Source: Parapedobacter sp035556095 (lineage in GTDB: Bacteria; Bacteroidota; Bacteroidia; Sphingobacteriales; Sphingobacteriaceae). From it: DNA of 64,000 nt. The notes beneath the pieces are model-generated. The model did not search any database and was not told the origin of the DNA. It worked only from the letters and a program-made list of their open reading frames with translations. A program made the translations under genes and the position numbers. Shown here one piece after another: positions 23,824 to 33,766 of the stretch. Each line of letters opens with the position of its first letter. The first letter of the stretch is position 1. The stretch spans positions 372,001-436,000 of the forward strand of contig NZ_DATMFT010000021.1 in assembly GCF_035556095.1 (NCBI RefSeq). The letters run 5' to 3'.

Positions 23824-26800
23824 ATGGAAACATCTTCTACTTATCCGAAATTTTCTTTTTTGCGTTTTTTCTACACGCTCGTGCTCGTTCCGCTGTTGCT
23901 TGTTTCCCCGGGTTTGGTGGGGGATGTGATGGGGCAGGATCAAGTGAGGAAATACGCAAGCGACCAGAAATTTCACGGACAAGCATTGCTTGGCCTCTTA
24001 CTTCCCGGAACCATTGATGGTGCGGGGAATGCAGTCGATCAGAATCCCAAGACACATTCTACGTTATCGGTTACTGCCGGAGTTCTCAATCAAATGTTGG
24101 CCACCCAATATTTGGATTTTGAGAAAACGGTTCCTGCGGGTACACCGGTTACGGTGAAATTAACACTCCCCGCATCTGCTCTAGGTTTGGTGGATAATTT
24201 CCGCATACAACCGTATACCAATTTGAATTATGGAGGCGGGGTTCTTGGCTTAGGTGACCATTGGCGGGCTGATGCTGCCGGAGCTGAATTTCAGGGGACG
24301 AATCTGCTGAATTTGTTATCCGGGAAAGGATCGGTTGAATTTACAATTACACCTACAGTCGCTTTTGAAGGCGTATGGATAGAAGTGGGGTCCGTTCTTG
24401 GCTTGGGTGTCAGCATGGATGTCTACCATGCCTATATTATGGAAGATGCTACTTTGCCTTGCGACGAGAAAGACGAGGCCATTGATGTTTTAACAGGTGT
24501 ACGTGCCGGTACTATTGTTGGTGGAGTTGCCAATGCAACCGGATCGGTTACCGATCCCTGGGATATAATCGATGGTGATCCGGCTACCTATGGTTTGATG
24601 AGCACCGGTGTCGGCGTATTAAGTGAAGTGTTCCATACCACTATTTTCCAAACCGCTTCTCGGCCCAATCAAGTGGCCAAAGTGATTTTGCAAAACCCTG
24701 GTGGTGGCTTGTTGGATTTGGGCTTGTTGAACGGACTGGCGATTCAGCCCTATTTAGGGTCTACAGCCGTGGGTAGTCCGCTTAATAATTCGGCTTTGCT
24801 TTCGCTTCGCTTATTACCCGGGGCGAGTGACATCTTTGAACTAATTGTGCCCGTTGCAGGATCGTTTGACCGTATCGAAATTAAAATGGGTGGCGTAGCC
24901 GGCGTACTGAATGATTTACGCATATACGAAGTTAGTCGTTTACCTGAATTGCCTGTAGTGGGCGGACTAAATGCCGATGGAGTATTTTTGACTTGCATGG
25001 GCGCTCCTGCAGTCCTGAATGCTACAGCGCCAAACGGAAATACGATTAATTGGTATACTGTTCCTGAGGGCGGTACGGCGGTGACCGGCGCAACATTCAC
25101 TACACCTCCAATTACAGGTCCCGTTACGTATTACGTATCTTCCCAGCCGGTTGGCTGTACCACGGAATCACCGCGGGTACCTGTGAATGTAAACGTGAAC
25201 CCATTCCCGGTAATATCGTTGGAAGGACCATCGGTTTATTCCCTTCCAATCGGAAGCACCTTTAATTTACCCGCTGCGATTGCAGAGAATGAAGACGGAA
25301 GCAATGCTACCATTATATGGAAAGATCCTTCAGGTGGTACCATCAGCGGTTCGAGCATTACTTTGCCGAATACGATTGGAACGTATACCTATCGCGTCGA
25401 AGCAACAGGTAACGACGCTTCAGCTTGTACGAATTTCAAAACCATTACCATTACCACCTACGACCCCAATACTTGTCCGGAGGTTTATTTGAGACAGTAT
25501 GCGACCAATGAAACGCATACCACCAGTAACCTGTTGGGTCTTGTTCAATTGGGTCAGGTGAATAATCCTGAAAGAGCACATGATGGAGGAATTAAATCTT
25601 ATAGCGAACTAATCGAACCGGTTAACTTATTATCATTATTTGGTGAAACCACGCAAACCTTGTCTTGGGCTTCACCGGTTGCCGCAGGTACACCGGTAAC
25701 CATTAAGCTGGCGAAAGACTATAGCGCGGCTTCGGTATTGGGCGGATTGTTCGTTGTGGGAGTAGATGCTGCCGGAAACGAAATAGGTCCACGCCTACAA
25801 GCTGCACCTCAAATTGCTGCGGCACTGAATGGGGTAAATGTCTTTGAATATACCTTTATCCCTGCCGATAGAGATGCCGTGGCGCAGCCTTATAAGGGTG
25901 TAAAAGTTATTCTTTCTGCGGTGCTTGATGTATTGCAAACGGCGCGGGTATACGATGCTTATTACCACAATACAGTCGATCAATTTGCTACTTGCCCCAC
26001 CGATCCGGTACTGGATATATATGGTGGCTATGTATTGCCGATTGGCGGATTAAACGCGGCCACCGGCTTGTTGAATGTGGAGAATCCTGAATACGCAGTG
26101 GACGGCGATCCCACCCATTACGCAGAAATGATTAATGGGGTAGGTGCCCTCGCTTATAGTAAGTTGGACGTTACGTTTTCCAGCCCTGCTCTTTACGGGG
26201 ACACCTTAAACATACGATTAGATAGACCAGGTGCTCCACTACTCGATTTAAGTGTGCTCAGTGGCATTAGAATACAACGATTCTTAGGCAATAAAGCCGT
26301 TGGTGAACCAATTTTGAACACTTCTACACTGCTTACACTTAATCTATTGGGCGGCGGAAGTAGCCAAGCTAATTTGACGCTGGTAGCCGACCAACCTTTC
26401 GACCGGGTACAGATTCTGTATGGAGGATTGGCGAGTGCGTTACAGAACTTACATGTATATGATATCCATGTAACAGCCAATACCTCGATAACCGGAGAGG
26501 ACAAAGATGGGGATGGAAATAACTTGGGTACGATTGAAATCTGTGAGGGCGAGACGCTCACCCTGCCCGAAACAGATTGCGCTAAATTAGTATTATATAC
26601 GGATGCCGCAGGGTCGACCCAAGTGAATCTGGATGATATCAAGGCTCTGACAGCTGGTACCTACACGTATTATATACAAGCACAGCGTTTTGGCTGCGAT
26701 GTATTGGGCGAGAGGCGTCCGATTACGGTTGTGATCAACCCGTCTTCCGCTTCCTTGATTACCGGAATTGATGTAGCAGGTATTACTGATAATTGCGTAG

Positions 26801-29800
26801 ACCCTGCGGGCAATGTGACCTTGACAGCACAGTTAAGCACGACTCCTGCTGATGTCACCTACCAGTGGTACAGTGATAATGCGGGTGCCCCGGTATTGAT
26901 GGCGGGTGAGACGGCCAATGCGTTGACTCTATCTGCCGTTGCAGCAGGTACGCATACCTATTATGTAAGGATCACTGCTGATGGCTATTGCCCGGCGGCT
27001 CCTACTCCGGTTGCCTTCACGGTTAACCCTACTGCAACTGATCCTGATATCAATTTGAGCAGTACGATTTTCCAATGTATAGGCTTGGATGTCGTGTTGG
27101 CACCTACAAGCGCAACAGTAACCAATCCGATATTTAGGTGGTATACGGATGCTGCGAAAACAACACCAATATTGGATGGCGATAGCGATGGAGCTGTTAC
27201 CTACGCTCTTGATGCCGCTACAGGTGTGTTGACCATTACAGGCTTAACCGATACGGATAGTCCTTATCAATATTACGTAACCGTTTCAGGAGATAACGCC
27301 TGCGAAAATGTGGTGGCAAAGGAAATTGAGGTAACCATCGGCGCTTCTTTGCCGCCGCCAACCTTTGTAGCAGCGGATATTACCTTATGTGGTCCCGGTG
27401 ATGCAGTGTTTGAAGTGAATAACTCGGCCGGGGGATTAACGTATACGCTCTTTACGGATGCTACAGGATCAACAGTTGTTCCTGGAGCTGGAACTGCTTA
27501 TACCATTTCCGGTACAACGATTACTATTGTGGGCGTTACGGGTGATGTAACGTATTATGTCGGGGCTTCAGGAGCCTGTGCGTCCGCGGACTTGGGTGAA
27601 ATCAATATTACTGTCAATGATGTAGTACCTGCTGCCAATATTGATGTCAGTGGTACAGGTCCAATTTGTGCGGGTAGCTCAACGACTTTAACAGCGAGTT
27701 TAACTGGTGGTGTAAGTGTTACAAACCCGGTGTTTCATTGGTATAGCGATGCAGCCTTAACAAATAAGGTGCATACCGGTACAACATTCGATGTGGCGCC
27801 ATTGACAACCACTGAGTATTATGTGACGGTATCTGGAGATGGGGTTTGTGAAAACTTAGCAGATCCCAAGATGGTGACGGTAATCGTTAATCCGGTTCCC
27901 CAAATTACCTTAAACGGTTCGGCTACGATTGGCGTATTTGTAGGCGATTCGTTTACCTTACCGGCCGTTACGGTTGATCCATCTGTGGGAACAACAGTGA
28001 CCATTATGGAGACAACAGGAGGTGCGAATACCATTATAATTGATCCAACGTTACCGATTACTAAAGGTATAGGTACCTATACCTATTTGGTAACCGCTAC
28101 CAATGGAACGTGTGAAAGCTCGGTGACCATTACGGTTTCCGTAGTGGACCCAGCGGAATGTCCGCCCGGCTTTAACCGGGTTTATAATGATGGTCAATCA
28201 TTTGATACCAGCGTATTAGGGTCGATCAGTAATGAAACTGCAGCAGCTGATCAGGATCCGAGCACTTATTCGATACTGACCGAAGGAATCAACCTGCTGG
28301 GCCTACTGGGTGATAATTACCAAGACCTAGAGTGGACGGGTGATTTGATTCCTGCCGGAACGCCAGTAACCGTTAAATTAGGAAAGGACTTTAATTTGGT
28401 GGCTCTTGCGGGCGGTATCCGAGTGGTGGGCATTAACGCTGCCGACGGAGAAATCGGTACGCCAATACTAATTGATGGCAGCCTGGTGTCTGCATTAGGC
28501 GGAAACAATAATTTTGAATACACATTTACCCCGACACAAGATTACAAAGCGGTAAGGGTGTATGTAAATGGATTGGTATCCGTTGGACAAAATGCCCGTA
28601 TTTACGGAGCCTATTACCATCAGGCAATTGATGCTGCCCATCCGGCGGTCTGTGAAGAAGAAGACGTCAGGGATGTAATTACTGGTATTGAGCCGGTATT
28701 GCTCGGTGGTTTGCTAGATGTGGCTACGACGTTGGTGAATGTCACCGCGCCTCAGAATGCAGTAGACAATGACCTTAATTCGTATACCACGTTGAAGAAC
28801 GATGCAGGCGTGGACGCTTATGCCAAACTGGACATTGCTTTTGCAACCCCATCCTTAAATGGCGATACCTTGCAAATTATTGCTGGTATCCCGGGTACTG
28901 GCTTGCTAGATGCAACAGTGCTTGGAGGGATTCGTATCCAGCGATATTTAGGCAATGTGCCAGTAGGCGCACCGCTTGTGGGTACATCTACGCTATTGGA
29001 GGTCAATTTACTGCCAGGAAGCGCAGAACGCAACCTGATTATCTACGCACCTGTATCCGGTGCGTTCGATCGGATCAGAATACTTTATGGCGGTGTTGCA
29101 GACGTTGGGCTGTTAAGTGGTAAAGCGCTTCGTGTCTACGACGTGAGCCGCAAAGCCCCGACGAAAATCGTTGAAGATATTGATGGCGACTATAAAGTTA
29201 CAATTTGTGAAGGAGGAACGATCTCATTCCCACCGGCAATGTGTAATACGACTTACCGAATCTACGATGCGATAGTTAGAGGGAATTTAATTGCGGAAGG
29301 ACCTGATTTTGATGGAATCAGCTTACTTGACGGAGGAGTATATACACTTTATATCCAACCCGTACGGCAAGATTGTGAGTCCATGGACAGAACACCGTTC
29401 GAACTAACGGTTAATGCAGCGCCTGTGGCTCCCGTTGTCGAAGCGACCGAAGTATGCCAGACAGCGATAGCTGGAGATGTTGCTTACAATGTTACTGCCT
29501 TGGCGGGACATACATTGGTGTATTATGCTGACGCAACGACGACCACTGCGTTAACGGCAGTGCCGGTTGCGAACAGTGCGGTTGAGGGAACGACAACAGT
29601 TTATGTAAGTCAAATTAACAACACTACAGGTTGTGAAGGCGAGCGCGTGGCGGTAAGTATTACCGTTAAATCGGTACTTCCACCGGCATTGACAGTAATT
29701 GAACAAACGTTCTGCGAGATCGATATGGCTACAGTTGCCGACCTGAACACGGCCGGTGGAACGGGAGTTATCTGGTATGCTGCGGCTACTGGTGGATTGC

Positions 29801-32800
29801 CGCTTGACCCGGCCGCGGAACTGGTTGACGGCACGACCTACTACGCTGCCCAGGTTGTTGGCGGCTGCGAGAGCGTCACGCGCACGGAAGTCGACGTGAT
29901 CATCACCGAAACGCCTGCACCTAACCTGACCGAACTCGAGCAGACCTTCTGCGAGATCGATATGGCTACGGTTGCCGACCTGAACACAAACGGTGGCACG
30001 GGCGTTATCTGGTACAGCGCTGCCACGGGTGGTACGCCGCTGTTGGATACCGACGCGCTTGCCGCGGGTGTTTACTACGCTGCCCAGGTTGCCGACGGTT
30101 GCGAGAGCGTTGACCGCATGGCGGTTACGGTGACCATCACCGAGACACCTGCACCTAACCTGACCGAACTCGAGCAGACCTTCTGCGAGATCGATAGGGC
30201 TACGGTTGCCGACCTGAACACGAACGGTGGCACGGGCGTTATCTGGTACAGCGCTGCCACGGGTGGTACGCCGCTGTTGGGTACCGACGCGCTTGCCGCG
30301 GGTGTTTACTACGCTGCCCAGGTTGCCGACGGTTGCGAAAGCGTTGACCGCACGGCGGTTACGGTAATCATCACTGAAACGCCGGCACCGACCATCGATA
30401 ACAGAACACCCGAATTCTGCGAGACCGACAATATGACGCTTGCAGACCTAGCAGTTGCCGGTACGGATATTAAATGGTACGCTTCTGCGACGTCAATCGA
30501 CGTACTGCCTGAAACAACCGTACTAGAAGATGGCGTAACCTATTATGCAACCCAAACGGGCGACAACTGTGAAAGTGCCGACCGCTTAGCCGTAACGCCG
30601 ATTATCACGGATTGCAGCTCGCTGCTGTCCATCACGAAAACAGCCGATGCCGACCGTGCAACCGCAGGCGAATCCATCAGCTTTACGCTGACCATCACCA
30701 ACGACGGCCCGGGCGCGATGCACAGCGGCGACGTCATCAAACTTGGCGAACGCCCGAGCACGGGATTGACCATCACGGGCTATGAAGTGACCAGTGGCAA
30801 CGGCACCGCGAGTGGTACCGGCAATACCGCAACGGTAACTACCAACACCATGATACCGGTGGGCGGTACCATAACCCTTACCGTCACAGCCGATGTAGAT
30901 GCAGATGCACCGGAAACGGTAGGTAATGGTATCGACGTATGGGGACCGGATAAAGATCCGGAAACCGATCCCAAGGACGACGACGACGATACGCCGCCGA
31001 TCCCGGTCGATCGTGTCTCGAACCTGAGCATCACGAAAGTGGCTGATGACGCCCGCGTTAAGGCAGGCGAAAGCACCAGCTTTACGCTAACCGTCACCAA
31101 CGACGGCCCTTCGGTCATCGAAGTGGGTGAGCATATTAGCCTCACGGAGCGTCCAGGTGAAGGGGTGACCATCACGGGCTACGAAGTAACCAGTGGTGCA
31201 GCTACTGTTGCCGGTGAAGGCAATGCGGCGGTGCTCACGACAACCGCTAAGATTGCTGTGGGCGGAACCATCGTGGTCAAAGTAACGGCCGACGTAGCTG
31301 CCGATGCGGGTGAGACCATCACCAACGGCATCGACGTGTGGGGTCCGGATAAAGATCCGGAAACCGATCCGAAAGATGACGAAGATGATACGCCACCGAT
31401 ACCGGTGGACCATGAGTCGGTATTAAGCATCACCAAGGTGGCTGACGACGACCGCGTGGTAGCCGGCGGAAGCACCAGCTTTACGTTGACCATTACCAAT
31501 GACGGGCCAGCAGTGGTCGGCAGCGGCGAGGTAATTAGCCTCATGGAACGTCCAGGCACAGGCGTAACCATCACGGGTTATGAAGTGACTAGTGGTAACG
31601 GTACGGTCGATGGTAGTGGCAATGCCGCTACGTTGACCACCAGCGAGACCATTGCCGTGGGCGGAACGATTGTAGTAAGCGTGACAGCCGATATCGATGC
31701 GGATGCAGGCGAGACCATCACCAACGGTATCGACGTGTGGGGTCCGGATAAAGATCCGGAAACCGATCCCAAGGACGACGACGACGATACGCCGCCGATC
31801 CCGGTGGATCGCGAGTCTAACCTGAGCATCACGAAGGTGGCTGACCAAGCCCGCGTGAAGGCAGGCGAAAGCACCAGCTTCACGCTGACCATCACCAACG
31901 ATGGGCCATCGGTCATCGAGGTAGGTAAGGATATTAACCTTACGGAACGTCCGGGCGAAGGGGTAACCATCACCGGCTACGAGGTCGCCAGCGGTGCGGC
32001 TACCGTGACGGGCAACAACAATACGGCGACGCTCACGACAACAGGGAAAATCGCCCTGGGTGGTACCATTGTGGTGAAAGTAACGGCTGACGTCGCGGCG
32101 AATGCGGGGGAGACCATCACCAATGGCATTACGGTTTGGGGACCGGATAAAGATCCGGAGACCGATCCGGAAGACGATGAAGACGATACACCTCCGATAC
32201 CGGTAGATCATGACGCTACGTTGAGCATTACAAAAGTGGCTGACGAGGCACGCGTACGGGCAGGTGAGAGCACGAGCTTCACGCTGACCATCACCAACAA
32301 CGGGCCGGCAGTGGTCGCCAGTGGTGAGGTCATCAGCCTCACCGAGCGTCCGGGCGCAGGTGTAACCATCACCGGGTACGAAGTAACCAGTGGCAACGGT
32401 ACGGCAGAAGGCAGTGGCAACACGGCTACCGTAACCACCAGCGAAGCCGTCGCAGTAGGCGGCACCATCGTGGTGAAAGTAACGGCCGACGTGGCGGCGA
32501 ATGCGGGTGAGACCATTACCAACGGCATCGACGTATGGGGTCCGGATAAAGATCCGGAAACCGATCCGAAGGATGACGAGGACGATACGCCACCGATTCC
32601 GGTGGATCATGTATCGGTGTTGAGTATCACGAAGGTGGCCGACGATGAACGCGTAATTGCGGGTGGTACCACCTCATTTACGGTGACGGTAACCAATAAC
32701 GGGCCGGCAACCATTGCGGCGGGTGAAACCATCGCCGTGGAAGAACGTCCGAGCGACGGCCTAACCGTTACAGGCTACGAAGTAACGTCTGGCAATGCGA

Positions 32801-33678
32801 CGGTGGGCGGAACCGGCAACAGTCCGCGGCTCACCACAACGGCAGCCATCAACGTAGGTGGTACGATTACGTTCACCGTCTCAGCCGATGTGACGGCACC
32901 GGCTGGGTCGACAATCGCTAACGGCATTGCCGTATGGGGTCCGGATAAAGACCCAGGTACCGACGATGAAGACGATGAGGCCGAAACCCCGGAAATCCCG
33001 GTTGACCGGCCGTACACCCTCAGTATTGAGAAGTTAGCGGACCAGTCGCTCGTAACGGCAGGTGAAGCTACGACGTTTACCATTACCGTGACTAATAATG
33101 GTCCGATGGATATTGAAGCTGGCGAAGCCATCGCCCTGCTTGAGCGCCCCGGAACAGGCGTTACCGTCACCGGATATGAGATTATTTCGGGCGCAGCAAC
33201 CGTGAGCGGCTCGGGCAACGAAGCAACGCTGACGACGACAGGCGTGGTTGGCGTAGGGGCAACGATTTCCGTTCGCATCTCCGCGGATGTGTCGGTAACC
33301 GCTACGGGAACCATTACAAACGGTATCACCGTTTGGGGTCCCGACCGGAATCCTGATACTGACGATCCGGACGATGAGGACGACACCAATCCGATCCCGG
33401 TTGACGTGACGTTGCATATCCCGAACGTGTTCACCCCGAATGGTGATGGTTTGAACGACCGATTTGTTATCAAAAACCTATTGCAATACCAAGGCCGGGA
33501 GCTGACGGTGGTCAATAGGTGGGGTAACCAGGTGTACAAGAGCGACAATTATAACAACGATTGGGACGGTGGAAGTCTGGCCGAGGGAACCTACTACTAC
33601 ATCCTGCGCTACCGCAATGGAGGTGAGTGGAAAACGGCTAAGGGTCCTGTAGCAATTATCCGCGTAACCAACCGATGA
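23824..33678 (+). CDS. Giant T9SS-exported adhesin with Ig-like and DUF11 repeats
   Basis: A 3284-residue surface protein. A signal peptide (to about VMGQ) leads to an N-terminal half with three copies of a paired ~150-residue beta module (recognisable by AVDGDPTHYAEM- and AVDNDLNSYTTL-like motifs and LLSLRLLPG-like strands), with Ig-like modules between them (WYSDNAGAP, YVRITADGYC, FTVNP). Three CEIDMATVADLNT modules of ~78 residues follow. Next come seven DUF11 repeats of exactly 133 residues (LSITKVAD...TSFTLTITNDGP...WGPDKDPETDP), separated by aspartate-rich, probably calcium-binding linkers. The end is a type B T9SS sorting domain (NVFTPNGDGLNDRFVI, RWGNQVYKSDNYNNDWDG), which directs export and surface attachment. 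PorP/SprF and OmpA genes follow. Confidence 0.93.
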   Translation: METSSTYPKFSFLRFFYTLVLVPLLLVSPGLVGDVMGQDQVRKYASDQKFHGQALLGLLLPGTIDGAGNAVDQNPKTHSTLSVTAGVLNQMLATQYLDFEKTVPAGTPVTVKLTLPASALGLVDNFRIQPYTNLNYGGGVLGLGDHWRADAAGAEFQGTNLLNLLSGKGSVEFTITPTVAFEGVWIEVGSVLGLGVSMDVYHAYIMEDATLPCDEKDEAIDVLTGVRAGTIVGGVANATGSVTDPWDIIDGDPATYGLMSTGVGVLSEVFHTTIFQTASRPNQVAKVILQNPGGGLLDLGLLNGLAIQPYLGSTAVGSPLNNSALLSLRLLPGASDIFELIVPVAGSFDRIEIKMGGVAGVLNDLRIYEVSRLPELPVVGGLNADGVFLTCMGAPAVLNATAPNGNTINWYTVPEGGTAVTGATFTTPPITGPVTYYVSSQPVGCTTESPRVPVNVNVNPFPVISLEGPSVYSLPIGSTFNLPAAIAENEDGSNATIIWKDPSGGTISGSSITLPNTIGTYTYRVEATGNDASACTNFKTITITTYDPNTCPEVYLRQYATNETHTTSNLLGLVQLGQVNNPERAHDGGIKSYSELIEPVNLLSLFGETTQTLSWASPVAAGTPVTIKLAKDYSAASVLGGLFVVGVDAAGNEIGPRLQAAPQIAAALNGVNVFEYTFIPADRDAVAQPYKGVKVILSAVLDVLQTARVYDAYYHNTVDQFATCPTDPVLDIYGGYVLPIGGLNAATGLLNVENPEYAVDGDPTHYAEMINGVGALAYSKLDVTFSSPALYGDTLNIRLDRPGAPLLDLSVLSGIRIQRFLGNKAVGEPILNTSTLLTLNLLGGGSSQANLTLVADQPFDRVQILYGGLASALQNLHVYDIHVTANTSITGEDKDGDGNNLGTIEICEGETLTLPETDCAKLVLYTDAAGSTQVNLDDIKALTAGTYTYYIQAQRFGCDVLGERRPITVVINPSSASLITGIDVAGITDNCVDPAGNVTLTAQLSTTPADVTYQWYSDNAGAPVLMAGETANALTLSAVAAGTHTYYVRITADGYCPAAPTPVAFTVNPTATDPDINLSSTIFQCIGLDVVLAPTSATVTNPIFRWYTDAAKTTPILDGDSDGAVTYALDAATGVLTITGLTDTDSPYQYYVTVSGDNACENVVAKEIEVTIGASLPPPTFVAADITLCGPGDAVFEVNNSAGGLTYTLFTDATGSTVVPGAGTAYTISGTTITIVGVTGDVTYYVGASGACASADLGEINITVNDVVPAANIDVSGTGPICAGSSTTLTASLTGGVSVTNPVFHWYSDAALTNKVHTGTTFDVAPLTTTEYYVTVSGDGVCENLADPKMVTVIVNPVPQITLNGSATIGVFVGDSFTLPAVTVDPSVGTTVTIMETTGGANTIIIDPTLPITKGIGTYTYLVTATNGTCESSVTITVSVVDPAECPPGFNRVYNDGQSFDTSVLGSISNETAAADQDPSTYSILTEGINLLGLLGDNYQDLEWTGDLIPAGTPVTVKLGKDFNLVALAGGIRVVGINAADGEIGTPILIDGSLVSALGGNNNFEYTFTPTQDYKAVRVYVNGLVSVGQNARIYGAYYHQAIDAAHPAVCEEEDVRDVITGIEPVLLGGLLDVATTLVNVTAPQNAVDNDLNSYTTLKNDAGVDAYAKLDIAFATPSLNGDTLQIIAGIPGTGLLDATVLGGIRIQRYLGNVPVGAPLVGTSTLLEVNLLPGSAERNLIIYAPVSGAFDRIRILYGGVADVGLLSGKALRVYDVSRKAPTKIVEDIDGDYKVTICEGGTISFPPAMCNTTYRIYDAIVRGNLIAEGPDFDGISLLDGGVYTLYIQPVRQDCESMDRTPFELTVNAAPVAPVVEATEVCQTAIAGDVAYNVTALAGHTLVYYADATTTTALTAVPVANSAVEGTTTVYVSQINNTTGCEGERVAVSITVKSVLPPALTVIEQTFCEIDMATVADLNTAGGTGVIWYAAATGGLPLDPAAELVDGTTYYAAQVVGGCESVTRTEVDVIITETPAPNLTELEQTFCEIDMATVADLNTNGGTGVIWYSAATGGTPLLDTDALAAGVYYAAQVADGCESVDRMAVTVTITETPAPNLTELEQTFCEIDRATVADLNTNGGTGVIWYSAATGGTPLLGTDALAAGVYYAAQVADGCESVDRTAVTVIITETPAPTIDNRTPEFCETDNMTLADLAVAGTDIKWYASATSIDVLPETTVLEDGVTYYATQTGDNCESADRLAVTPIITDCSSLLSITKTADADRATAGESISFTLTITNDGPGAMHSGDVIKLGERPSTGLTITGYEVTSGNGTASGTGNTATVTTNTMIPVGGTITLTVTADVDADAPETVGNGIDVWGPDKDPETDPKDDDDDTPPIPVDRVSNLSITKVADDARVKAGESTSFTLTVTNDGPSVIEVGEHISLTERPGEGVTITGYEVTSGAATVAGEGNAAVLTTTAKIAVGGTIVVKVTADVAADAGETITNGIDVWGPDKDPETDPKDDEDDTPPIPVDHESVLSITKVADDDRVVAGGSTSFTLTITNDGPAVVGSGEVISLMERPGTGVTITGYEVTSGNGTVDGSGNAATLTTSETIAVGGTIVVSVTADIDADAGETITNGIDVWGPDKDPETDPKDDDDDTPPIPVDRESNLSITKVADQARVKAGESTSFTLTITNDGPSVIEVGKDINLTERPGEGVTITGYEVASGAATVTGNNNTATLTTTGKIALGGTIVVKVTADVAANAGETITNGITVWGPDKDPETDPEDDEDDTPPIPVDHDATLSITKVADEARVRAGESTSFTLTITNNGPAVVASGEVISLTERPGAGVTITGYEVTSGNGTAEGSGNTATVTTSEAVAVGGTIVVKVTADVAANAGETITNGIDVWGPDKDPETDPKDDEDDTPPIPVDHVSVLSITKVADDERVIAGGTTSFTVTVTNNGPATIAAGETIAVEERPSDGLTVTGYEVTSGNATVGGTGNSPRLTTTAAINVGGTITFTVSADVTAPAGSTIANGIAVWGPDKDPGTDDEDDEAETPEIPVDRPYTLSIEKLADQSLVTAGEATTFTITVTNNGPMDIEAGEAIALLERPGTGVTVTGYEIISGAATVSGSGNEATLTTTGVVGVGATISVRISADVSVTATGTITNGITVWGPDRNPDTDDPDDEDDTNPIPVDVTLHIPNVFTPNGDGLNDRFVIKNLLQYQGRELTVVNRWGNQVYKSDNYNNDWDGGSLAEGTYYYILRYRNGGEWKTAKGPVAIIRVTNR
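29935..30402 (+). repeat. Tandem 234-bp near-identical repeat inside the adhesin gene
   Basis: The unit beginning CTCGAGCAGACCTTC at 29935 recurs at 30169, exactly 234 bp (78 codons) later, with only a handful of base changes. A third, more diverged copy of 79 codons precedes them from about 29698. The near identity at synonymous sites indicates recent duplication or gene conversion. Confidence 0.9.
30622..33414 (+). repeat. Seven tandem 399-bp DUF11 repeats in the adhesin gene
   Basis: Units start near 30622, 31021, 31420, 31819, 32218, 32617 and 33016. The word CCGGATAAAGATCCGG recurs at 30946, 31345 and 31744, confirming a 399-bp period. Units 2 to 5 are most alike; the first and the last two are more diverged. 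Confidence 0.9.
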
Positions 33679-33686
33679 ACGGATAA

Positions 33687-33715
33687 GCCTGCCGGAGCGG
33701 CGTGCCCCGGCAGGC
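33687..33715 (+). other. GC-rich hairpin between adhesin and porP/sprF genes, no T tract
   Basis: GCCTGCCGG and CCGGCAGGC pair perfectly across an 11-nt loop, 8 bp after the adhesin stop. The absence of a T run argues against termination. It may protect the 3' end of the adhesin mRNA after processing, or cap its transcript partially. Confidence 0.6.
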
Positions 33716-33766
33716 ATTACCATTAGGAAGCAGAAATGATTACCCCCTCAATAAAGGAAAATTAAA

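Noticed and set aside
31423..32610. 395-codon minus-strand frame in the adhesin repeats
   Set aside because: Antisense of the DUF11 repeats; its repetitiveness mirrors the sense strand and the composition is not protein-like.
29697..33414. Regular repeats considered as a CRISPR array
   Set aside because: Periods are 234 and 399 bp, in frame and protein-coding; there are no short repeats with unique spacers and no cas genes.
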